Shown one piece after another: positions 48,187-56,917 of a stretch of DNA of 64,000 nucleotides. Position 1 is the first letter of the stretch. Each line of letters begins with the position of its first letter. A program made the translations under genes and the position numbers. The notes below the pieces were generated by a model that saw only the letters and a list, made by a program, of their open reading frames with translations, ran no database searches and had not been told where the DNA came from. The stretch spans positions 2,976,001 to 3,040,000 of the forward strand of contig JAUKTV010000004.1 in NCBI GenBank assembly GCA_030549205.1, written 5' to 3'. Source of the DNA: Apiosordaria backusii (Eukaryota > Ascomycota > Sordariomycetes > Sordariales > Lasiosphaeriaceae).

Positions 48187-49450
48187 ATTGCGGCACTTCT
48201 GCGTTGCTATTTGTCGGTTCTTGCATTTGCAGAAGGGGCGCAAATCATTACCGAAAAGCCTTCACGACGATTTTCTTTACTACATCTTTCCTCTCGAGAA
48301 ACGAGGCATTCAGGGGCGGCTGGGTATAGACTTCGGGGTTGGGTCACGGGGCGAGGGGCTCTGGCTTTTTCTTCTTTTGTTCACGCACACACTCGGCGTT
48401 GTTGTTGTTCTCCTTTGCTATCGATATCCAGACAACACTTTTTCATTTTCTTACTTTTATCATGTATCAGGCGTAGCAGGACTGAGGGGCTGATCATGGC
48501 TCAGCCATGAACCTGCTCGCTGACCTTTTCTTTTGTAATTAACTGTCACTTTCTATGTCCCTGGACTCTCGTTTTGGAGTTATTTATGCATGTATGTACC
48601 GTGGTACAATGGGGTCAGAAGCAGCACAGAAATTGTACAAAACTGATGGTGCTGTTTTTTCTTCGTGTCCCACCCCTGTTTATCGCTCTGGCTTGTTAAG
48701 TTGAGTGCTTGTCTACAGGCTGCTCAAAAGTCATCTAGGTGGATCTTTCATTGCTGTTTTTGTTTGTACGTTTTCACCCTCGATGATTTGGGTTGATCTA
48801 TCTGTTGGACTGGACGTGGTACATGGGCGGCCTGTATTAGCTTGGTCACATACTTTCCAGGCATTGACGGACTTGGTTCTCTTTACATATCTCTCAATAG
48901 AAGATATCATTACCATCATTGTTCATAGCCAGCGCTTTTCAAGGAGATGGTCATGTTGATCAAGAGGTGATTCCTCGTAGAGATCATAAACGGTTCATCC
49001 CGTCGGTTCGAAACTCGAAACATTCCCCTGATCGACGAACTGGGCAAACGCAACAAATGAAAACCAACTCAACACTTGCTGGGGTATGTGTTTCAGTTCT
49101 TGGGGTACTGGGAGATCGACGCCTCGGAGGTTAATGTCAATGCTATGGTTTTTATTTACCCGGTTCTGCTCTCACAGCCTCCAAGCCTTGGGGGGATACA
49201 TGCTGTACGGGTATGCCATTCAGAGCGTTGCCTCCCAGAACAGCTCAATGCTCTTGAACTAGGAAATCAAGCCGCTTGAGAGGTGCAATTGTGGATATTA
49301 CTGTGAATCCACTTTCCAAAGTATTAAATATTGCCCGTTGCTCGTGTTGAATGCACGGAACCATGTATCTGGTGTTGCTGTCTTAAGCTTAAAGATTGGC
49401 GTTTGGTGGTGGTTTGGTAGGGGAGGGGTACCAGATGTAGAACAATATTG
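48187..49450. other. Transition zone between genes and AT-rich heterochromatin
   Basis: STS1 3'UTR followed by unremarkable sequence with only short open frames. No gene is seen. Base composition changes abruptly at about 49.45-49.5 kb. Confidence 0.5.
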
Positions 49451-50169
49451 TAGGTAAAAAACTCTGTTAATTCTGGTGTTCTCTATAGGAGAAAGCCTAG
49501 GTAAGTACGGACTTTCGAACTATATAGCTTAGGTCCTACTATCAAGGTCTTAATTTCCTTAATAGTAGGCCTTCTATACTAATCTAATATACCTTCTAGC
49601 TAATACCTTACTTAAAACTGTTAAGTACTTATTACTATAAACCTAAAGCCTATTTTCTTTTAAATTCTTTTCTTTTTTATAATATTACCATTCTACTCTA
49701 TTCTATAATATCTATTAAGTCCAGACTATACCTATCGGCCTCCTTCTTAATTATAGTTATTGCTTTATCTTTATTCTTTATAAACTATAGCTTTTTAATC
49801 TTTTAACTTTCTTTTTCTTCTTCTATATTCTTTAATAGCTTTAAGTCCTTTTCCTTTAACTCCTACTTTCTAATTAAATCTCCTATATCTTTTACTTTAA
49901 TAAGGTTTTTAAATTTAATAAACTTTTCTTTTATAAATACCTTTATTAGTCTATTAACTAATATCTTTTTAATAGTTAAATATTCTATTAAAATTTCCTT
50001 TTACTATTGCCTTTTTTAAAGCTAATAGTTATAAATATCAATATACCGAAGTTTTATTTATAAAATATTAAAGTCTATAGTTATTAATTAAATAGTTTAA
50101 ACATTATTATACTATACTTTAATCTTATTATTATTATCTAATTCTATATTTAATTCCTATATTAAATAA

Positions 50170-53100
50170 ATTTTATATATAGCCTCTTTAATAGCCTATA
50201 ATAAAGTTAAAAGCTCTACTTTTATAGTTAAAGTAGTAATAGTATTTTATTTATTAACTCTCTAACTAACAATACTATTAAAAAGCCTTATTATATAGGC
50301 TTATAAGCTTTTCCAGTTAATAAGGTTATTTATAAATAAAGTATTAAAGAAGACTTTAAAGGTATCCTTATCCTTTAGCTTTAATATATAAGTACTAATT
50401 AATAATAAATAGCCTAATACCTATTTAATAGTAAACTAATAGACTATATTAGGATTTATATTAAAGCTAGCTAACTTAAAAACTATAAAGGCAATATTTA
50501 ACCTACTAATAATAGCTATATAAAGAAAAAAGCTAATAAGTTATTAATAATAGTAAATTTACTTATAAGTAGTTACTTCTTTATTAAAAGCTAACTTCTT
50601 ATTAGTTATTAAAGTCTAAGGCTTTTTTCTAAAAGGATTATTATTAAAATAAGTAAGTTTACTAATATATTTATATTAAAAAAGCTAAACTAATTTAGTT
50701 AACCTATTTCTTCATACTTTTATATTTAAAAACCATTAAAGGCTCTTTCCTTTCTATAAAGTAAAGTAGGTTTAAAGTCCTTTTATTAATTTATTTATAA
50801 AATACCGTTTTCCTTATAAAAAGGTAATTATAATATTATCTATATAAAAGAAAATAATAACTTTATTCTTTATATAATAACACTATTTATAAAGCATTGC
50901 CTTATACTTTAAAGTAATAAAAATATTAGTAAAATTCTATTATTATAAAAATAGAGATTCTTTTAAGCTATATAAAGCTTTTTTTTAAAAAAACACCTTA
51001 CCAGCAGTTCTCTTAATTTTTAATAGAATTTATATATAAATAATATATAAGAGGTTAATATAAATAAAAGCATTAATAACATTATATTATAGTATCTTAA
51101 AGTCGAATCTTACTATAATAAAAACTAAGGTTTTAAACGACTTTCCTATTAAAGTAATAATATAAGTATTTTCTATTATAGTTTTAACTTATTAATTGCC
51201 TTTTATAATTAACCTAACCTTAGCCTTTTATAGAAAACTATACTTATTAAGCTTATAAATAAATACCTATATACTATTAAAGACTTAGTACTTTAAAGTC
51301 CTTACTTAATTAACTATCTTTTAAAACCTTATTTCTTTATAGCTTTATAGATAGTCTTTAATTACTATTTTAAATAGGTCTTCATAAAGGTGGTTTTTTA
51401 ATTACTTATAGTTCTTTAAAAGGTTAGAAAGTTCCTTATAATAGATTTTCACTATAAACTTTACATTACTTATATAGATTCTATTAGGTTTTTCTAACTT
51501 AGTAAATTCTTTAAATTTAAAAAAGCTTATAGTTAACCTTTAAATCTTATATTTTATAAAAATTCTACTTCTTCTTACCTTTTTTTTTATAATAAAGCTA
51601 GTTTTCTATAGACTATATGTGACGAACCCCTGATCAGAACCTCTGAAAGGGATATACAGTTGAAGGTAACTTCTGATAATAATGGTTCGGTGCAGCTAAA
51701 CAGTGCACAACAAGATGTCTCAATGTAAACACAAGATACCGTGGATACAAGCTGTGATTGCATACTGCGGAACTATCTACAAGCTATCTAGTTCCCCCGT
51801 ATATATAGACCATGAATCCCTAAGTACCTCCGTACCTGGATCACTCCGGCTCACTAGTGATCGGTGGTGATCCCTCAGAACTCACCATGCTCACCTGGTG
51901 AGCCTGGTGATCCGGCTCACCTTTGCCAAGCAGTGAGCCTTGTCCTACCCTGCAGCCCTGCCGCCGTGTCTCCTTCCTCCGATTGGCAGACATGGCTAGC
52001 TGCAGTCTCCACCTGGCCGTGCTATATGGTTGGTCTGTGACACTATACTAATACTTAATAGTATAAAGGTTTATAAATTTTAGACTTTTAAGTTTAGTAA
52101 CGTTTTTTATAAAGTTTATTTTAAAAGTAAAAGTTCTTATTAAAAAGCCTATATAAGGAAAAGTATTTCTAAATATTAAAAAAGTATTTAAAGGTCTTAA
52201 TAACTTTAGTTAATTAGACCTTTTAAACTTAATTACTTTTTCTAACCCTATCTTTAAAATATATTTAGGATATAACTACTTAAAGGAATTCTCTAACGTT
52301 AATAGAGATTCTATACTATTCTATAGAGTAGATTGTTTATTATTAAATTCCTTTTTAAATAAATTAATAGAAGGATCTTAATAATAACCAGTATAAAAGT
52401 AGTATTTACTTACTATTAGGTTACTAACTAAGTCCTTTTTATAAATTTTAATAACTAAAGTAGCTAGCTTTATAATTATAAGTCTTATAAAATCGTTAAT
52501 AAAGTCGTTTTTTTCCTCTATAAGCCTTTTATTCTCTTTAAACTCTATATCTTTAACCTTAATAATTTTATTAAACATTAGGTTTTAAATCCTAAAAATC
52601 CTAATACCTTTATATCCTACTAAATACTTAATAAAAGCTTAAAGTTAAAGTTTCCTTATTTTATTTTCTCCTTTATAAGTATTAGAAGATATATAGTAAG
52701 CTTTATATTTATATACTTTAATATAACTTCTTTAAAGCTTTAGTATATTAAACGGTACTAAATTATCCTTTTATCATTTAATAGAATAGAAGATTTATAT
52801 AGAAGTTTGCTATTTAAAGTAGGCCTTAAATATTTAATTATAAAGATATACTGCTATTTTTATAATTTCTCTTTATAGAAATTTAAATAACTTAACTAAC
52901 GCCTTTATTATAATAACTTTCCTTTTAATATTACCTTTTAAATGCTTAGCTTTACTGTTTTAATCTTAACGGTTTAAAGTAAAAGGCTTATAAACAATTC
53001 TTAAGTCTTTTAATATATCTTTTATTTCTATTAACGCTACTATTTTATTATTACTTTATAAAGTCTATACTAATATAGTATATTAGTAAAATAAATAGTA

Positions 53101-53260
53101 GAATAGCTTTATTATTATATTAATAATTTCTTTACTTTTACAGTCTTTAAAGTAGTAGAAGAAAGTTATCCTATTATAGTAGTTAATAAAGAAAATAAGG
53201 TACTTAAAACCTTATAGATCTTCCTTATATTTAAAAAGGTCCATTGCTTATACTTTATTT
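50170..53260 (-). pseudogene. RIP-decayed Ty1/copia retrotransposon relic (pol), minus strand
   Basis: Three pol domains can be read in the correct order on the minus strand. Integrase (about 53250-53040) reads AMDLF-KYKEDL, then GFKYLIFFINYYNR and KDCKSKEIIN, with the second catalytic motif seen as TL*SNNKIVAL where copia has SDNE. RT (about 51110-50820) reads VRFDFKIL*YNVINAF and then FFYIDNIIIT at 50865-50824 in place of the YVDD box. RNase H (about 50243-50178) reads KVELLTLL*AIKEAIY. The changes D to N, V to I, E to K and Q to stop are exactly C-to-T/G-to-A. The relic is interrupted by the solo LTR between IN and RT. Outer borders and LTRs are not resolved. Confidence 0.75.
51618..52042 (-). 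mobile_element. Solo LTR of a Ty3/gypsy element related to the full-length copy
   Basis: This 425-bp GC-normal island sits in AT-rich DNA. On the minus strand it runs TGTCAC to CGTCACA and is flanked by the 5-bp duplication CTATA (51613-51617 and 52043-52047). The 3' part, from the GGTACGGAGGTAC motif to the end (51618 to about 51836 on plus), is nearly identical to the LTRs at 54261 and 61135, including the TATA-like box and the AGTATGCAA motif. The U3 part (about 51837-52042) is unrelated to theirs and carries repeated GTGAGC/GTGATC-type motifs. It is a typical product of LTR-LTR recombination and is not visibly RIPed. Confidence 0.9.
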
Positions 53261-53444
53261 AAATAGTAAAGGTTTAACCTTAATTAAGTACTTTATATAT
53301 TTCTAATCTTAACCTATATATAAGCCTTATAATCCTTAATAATAAGACAGTTATAAATATTTAGAAATTACTATTCTACTTCTTTATTTTTAAAGCCTTA
53401 CCTTAATTTAGTCGGCCGGTAAAGTTTAAACTTAACCTTAAAAC

Positions 53445-53460
53445 TTAGCCGGCCGGCTAA
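53445..53460. repeat. 16-bp perfect GC palindrome in RIPed DNA
   Basis: TTAGCCGGCCGGCTAA reads the same on both strands. A second GGCCGG core (GTCGGCCGGT) lies 30 nt upstream at 53411. It lacks CpA/TpG steps, so it would survive RIP unchanged. Confidence 0.6.
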
Positions 53461-54088
53461 ATCTTAAGACTAGGCTTTTTTTACTTTTTTTTAAAGGTCT
53501 TCTTCTTTTTTACCTCTTAAAGATCTATAGATACTACCCTTCTTTATAATTAAAGAACTTTTAAAAATTCCACTTAGAATTTATAACTTTATATCTTTAA
53601 CATTTTTAGTAAATTTCATTACTATTTATTAATTAATATAGTTAAGCCAAAAGTATTAAATTACTAATAAAGTAATAGAAATTAGCCTTTTTCTTTAAAT
53701 ATAAAAGGTATTATAGTAAATAAATAACTTTAAAAACCTTATAATTAGATTGATATATTCGATAACTATTATTAAGATAGGTGTCTTATAGGCCTATAGG
53801 TATAGACCTGTATAGGGAACAGTGTAGAATATTAAGAGTAAAGAGAGTTTTGTCTACAGTATACGACAGTAGCTAGGTACTAAAGGAATGTAGATTATAA
53901 GGGCGATGCCCTGCAATATATAGAAAGTAGATACTATAATATAAGCTTATAAGGTACTATAAGATATAGTAAACTAGTATATTAAATTAACTTATTAATT
54001 AAAAAAATATTATAGTAAATAGTTATAAAGGATAAGACCTATTATAGGTCTTTAGCTTTATATTACTTTCTAAACCTTTTTTTATTTT

Positions 54089-54187
54089 AAGGCCCGAATG
54101 CCTGTTAAGTCTGCTAACTATAAGGCCTAAATGTTTATTAAGTCTACTAACTATAGGGCCTAAATGCCTATTAAATCTATTAACTAT
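54089..54187. repeat. 33-bp tandem repeat, three copies
   Basis: Units start at 54089, 54122 and 54155, each of the form AAGGCCTAAATG(C/T)..., ending CTAACTAT. Differences between units are mostly C/T or G/A transitions (GCCCG vs GCCTA, CTGCTAAC vs CTACTAAC), in line with RIP-type decay of an originally uniform repeat. It lies 73 bp left of the chromovirus. Confidence 0.8.
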
Positions 54188-54260
54188 AAACTTAATTAAC
54201 CAGTTAAGTCTAACTATTAAATATATTAACTAAAAGCTATTTATAAAGTATAAGGTACTA

Positions 54261-54676
54261 TGTCACAAGCGTGGAGAGGCGCGAGGGTGGCACGGGCCAA
54301 GCGACGGATAAGGAGCACGATAAGGATCTAGGATTAAGAACGTAGATCCAGGGGATCTAGGATTCGGAACATCGATCTAGGATTAAGAACGTAGATACAG
54401 GGGATCTAGGATTTGGAACATAGATCCAAGGGATCTACGTGTTGAAGGATAGATCCAGGTACGGAGGTACTTAGGGATTCATGGCCTATATATACGGAGG
54501 AACTAGATAGCTTGTAGATAGTTCCGCAGTATGCAATCACAGCGTGTATTCACGGTACCTTGTGTTTACATTGAGACATCTTGTTGTGCACTGTTTAGCT
54601 GCACCGAACCATTATTATCAGAAGTTACCTTCAACTGTGTATCCCTTTCAGAGGTTCTGATCAGGGGTTCGTCACA
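54261..54676 (+). repeat. 5' LTR
   Basis: 416 bp, TGTCAC...GTCACA. U3 (to about 54470) holds imperfect repeats of a GGATCTAGGATT...AACGTAGATCCAGG unit (about 54324-54450). A TATA box lies at 54486. R/U5 is shared with the solo LTR. Confidence 0.93.
54486..54495 (+). promoter_or_regulatory. LTR TATA box
   Basis: CTATATATAC is conserved in both LTRs (also 61359-61368) and, as GTCTATATATAC, in the solo LTR. It lies about 40 nt upstream of the AGTATGCAA motif that I propose marks the transcript start. Confidence 0.6.
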
Positions 54677-54678
54677 CG

Positions 54679-54687
54679 TTGCATACT
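54679..54687 (+). other. Primer-binding site, apparently of the self-priming (Tf1-like) type
   Basis: TTGCATACT begins two bases after the 5' LTR and is the exact reverse complement of AGTATGCAA at 54528-54536 inside the LTR, about 40 nt below the TATA box. A tRNA-type PBS (TGG...) is absent. In Tf1/sushi elements the 5' end of the RNA folds onto the PBS and is cleaved to prime reverse transcription; the same is inferred here. Confidence 0.6.
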
Positions 54688-54729
54688 CACTTCAACTCTG
54701 TCACGGATAAGTTGAAGGTACCCATCACC

Positions 54730-56856
54730 ATGGCGGACAACAAAGAAAGCCCTCAAGCCATTCTGGCTCGACTCAACGCTCGCGTCAAAGAGCTCGAGGA
54801 TGCGGTCCAGCAGACCCAAGACCAAGTCGTCGCCGTTGGTCACCTGGATCACCGCGATAACCAGCTGGCCAAGATCGAGGCCCCCGAACGCTATGGTGGC
54901 GGAAAAGGGGAGCTTGGAGGATTCCTGATCCAGCTCAAGACCTATTTTCGGTACTATCCTACTCGCTTCCCTGACGAAGAGTCCAAGGTCACCTATGCGG
55001 CATCTCGACTCAAGGACAAGGCTCTTGCATGGTTTGAGCCCATCCTGAACGACTATTACGAGAACGACGACGCAGGCATCAGGAAGGATATCACTAGGGA
55101 GTGCTTCGAGACCTTCAAGAAGTTCGAAGCCCGCATCAAGGAAGTCTTCGGAGAGTACGATGAAGCTCGCCGAGCCCAGGAGAGACTCGCCAACTTGCGC
55201 CAAACCCGGTCGGCAGCTGACTATGCTGCCACCTTCAAGACCGACGCTCTGCGCAGCGAGATCAATGACGAAGGCTTGATGCAGCTTTTCTACAACGGAC
55301 TCAAGGACGAAGTGAAGGACGAACTGTACAAAGAAGAGAGACCAGACACCATCGACAAGTACATCGCTACAGCCATTCGTATCGACGACCGACAGTTTCA
55401 ACGCCGGATGGAGAAAAGAGGAACGCGTGCAAACCCAGGACAACACCGTGGCTCGGGGGGCTACCGAGCCAACGACAAGAGGAAACGCTACGCCACGAGC
55501 GTGTCTGGAACCACTCACGCGGGACCTATGGAGATTGACGCAGCTCAGAGGCAGTTCAAGAAGAAGAACGATGTCAAGTGCTTCAACTGCGGGAAGATGG
55601 GACATTTTAAGAGAGACTGTCGGGCACCCAAGCAGCTCAGTTGGAAGGAAAAAGAGACGGCGGCAGTCGCTAAGGCAACACGGGTTATCGAAATCTCCAG
55701 TGCTGAGTACGCCCACGAGGATTTCCTGGATTCAGCGGACGACTACACCGACAGCGACTACGAGTGTGAGACTCAGGAAGGAGAATTAACAGTCGACTCT
55801 GAGGGAGAAGACCGTGTTGTGGGACAAGAACTGCCGACCAGGGGAGCCACCAGGCTAGAGGAAAGCACGGCTCCAGGACCCTCTGAGGAAACCTTGCGGA
55901 GACTAAGGCGGGTTTTCACCACGACAGTCCTCTCGAGTTTAGACACGGGGGAGACCCTGAGGCAGGCCGAGGAGCGAGTTCAAAGGCTCGAGGAAGAGTT
56001 GGCAGAACTTCGGAACCAGCGAGAAGCGATTGAACGACACTACCGCGACCTCGAGGACAAGGTGGCGCAAGCCACGACCGACAGCCCACCGCTTGCACTG
56101 CCGTGGCAAGGCAATGAACGCTGGATCATTCCGGAGGAAGAGTTCGTTGGAGACCTTATGCGGCTCAACGGGTACGGAGAAACTTGGGATGAGTTTTGGG
56201 CAGCGCGACCAGTGGCCAGCGTGGGACTCGCACTGGCGCCAGGAGAGGTCCCAACACATAAGTGGTATACTCCTTGCGAAGGAGACACGCCACAGGTTCA
56301 CCCAAGACACCCTGAGCACAGGAGAGTGCCATGGTTCCAGTGCATCGCTCACGGATGCGCGGAACACTACCAGTCGAAAACCCTTAACAGGCATTGGCCA
56401 AGCAGGGAGGTTACCCAGACAGGACAACCAGCACCAGTATCGAGGACACTCGCAAGATGGGGAGCTCCGGACAAGGAATTAAACGACTACTTCTTGTGGA
56501 GGCAAGGAGACCCGGTTCGACCCGACAATATTCGACAGGTCATTCAGTTTTGGCCAAGAGAGGCTCGATGCTGCGTGGATAACCTCGATGAGGACATGGC
56601 TTATTGCCCAAGCAAGGATTGCGCACTTCACTTAAGAATGAAGGTGCGGGCGTACCACGCGGAGAGAAATACTACATGGGGGGAAGCCTATGGGATAGTG
56701 GAACGCCCATCTGACAGCGAGGAGTGGAAAGAGGCCCAACGACAATGGTTAGCCGGTTTCGAGCTGCTGGACAGTTCGACGAAAGAGGACGCTCTGGAGG
56801 CACAACAACAGTCGGGAAAAGGACCACGGCCTTTCGCGGAGGCCGCAAACCTCTAA
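54730..56856 (+). CDS. gag: Gag polyprotein with CCHC knuckle and long C-terminal extension
   Basis: 708 residues from the first good ATG (CACCATGG context). The N-terminal coiled coil is RLNARVKELEDAVQQTQDQV. The capsid-like retrotransposon Gag domain spans about residues 50-220 (APERYGGGKGELGGFLIQLK; YYPTRFPDEESKVTYAASRL). One CCHC knuckle, CFNCGKMGHFKRDC, lies at 55579-55620. After it come more than 400 further residues, unusual for Ty3-type Gag. They include a second coiled-coil stretch (RQAEERVQRLEEELAELRNQ) and two Cys/His clusters (FQCIAHGCAEHYQSKTLNRH; AYCPSKDCALHLRMKVRAYH) that look like extra zinc fingers. The frame is intact. A slippery site for Pol expression lies 12 codons before the stop. 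Confidence 0.9.
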   Translation: MADNKESPQAILARLNARVKELEDAVQQTQDQVVAVGHLDHRDNQLAKIEAPERYGGGKGELGGFLIQLKTYFRYYPTRFPDEESKVTYAASRLKDKALAWFEPILNDYYENDDAGIRKDITRECFETFKKFEARIKEVFGEYDEARRAQERLANLRQTRSAADYAATFKTDALRSEINDEGLMQLFYNGLKDEVKDELYKEERPDTIDKYIATAIRIDDRQFQRRMEKRGTRANPGQHRGSGGYRANDKRKRYATSVSGTTHAGPMEIDAAQRQFKKKNDVKCFNCGKMGHFKRDCRAPKQLSWKEKETAAVAKATRVIEISSAEYAHEDFLDSADDYTDSDYECETQEGELTVDSEGEDRVVGQELPTRGATRLEESTAPGPSEETLRRLRRVFTTTVLSSLDTGETLRQAEERVQRLEEELAELRNQREAIERHYRDLEDKVAQATTDSPPLALPWQGNERWIIPEEEFVGDLMRLNGYGETWDEFWAARPVASVGLALAPGEVPTHKWYTPCEGDTPQVHPRHPEHRRVPWFQCIAHGCAEHYQSKTLNRHWPSREVTQTGQPAPVSRTLARWGAPDKELNDYFLWRQGDPVRPDNIRQVIQFWPREARCCVDNLDEDMAYCPSKDCALHLRMKVRAYHAERNTTWGEAYGIVERPSDSEEWKEAQRQWLAGFELLDSSTKEDALEAQQQSGKGPRPFAEAANL
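56814..56845 (+). promoter_or_regulatory. -1 ribosomal frameshift signal (gag-pol)
   Basis: GGGAAAA at 56814-56820 is in the X XXY YYZ register of the gag frame (G GGA AAA). After a 6-nt spacer, a GC-rich hairpin CGGCCT (56827-56832) / AGGCCG (56840-56845) with a 7-nt loop follows. A -1 slip leads into a frame open to 56993 that reads TTAFRGGRKPLKDHELHISE. All three classical parts are present with usual spacing. Function is inferred. Confidence 0.65.
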
Positions 56857-56917
56857 AGGACCACGAGCTACACATCAGCGAGGTCGCTGCTGTACAGAGG
56901 AGGGGCATGAAAGATAA

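Larger units (their letters stand above)
49451..54260. repeat. AT-rich, RIP-mutated heterochromatic block (left)
   Basis: The sequence becomes overwhelmingly A/T with abundant TA and few CA dinucleotides, except inside the solo LTR at 51618-52042. No intact gene exists here. GC survives mainly in motifs without CpA such as GGCCGG and AGGCCT, which is what RIP (CpA to TpA on either strand) would leave. Decayed copia sequences are recognisable (separate entry). The sharp border with the gene-rich part near 49.45 kb is typical of the two-speed composition of RIP-active genomes. Confidence 0.85.

Noticed and set aside
52378..52578. 66-codon minus-strand ORF in AT-rich DNA
   Set aside because: Probably a remnant of the copia linker between integrase and RT rather than a gene.
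54661..55716. 351-codon minus-strand open frame over gag
   Set aside because: Antisense shadow of gag with no motifs, unlike the Zn2Cys6 ORF at the 3' end. It starts within gag and runs into the LTR end.
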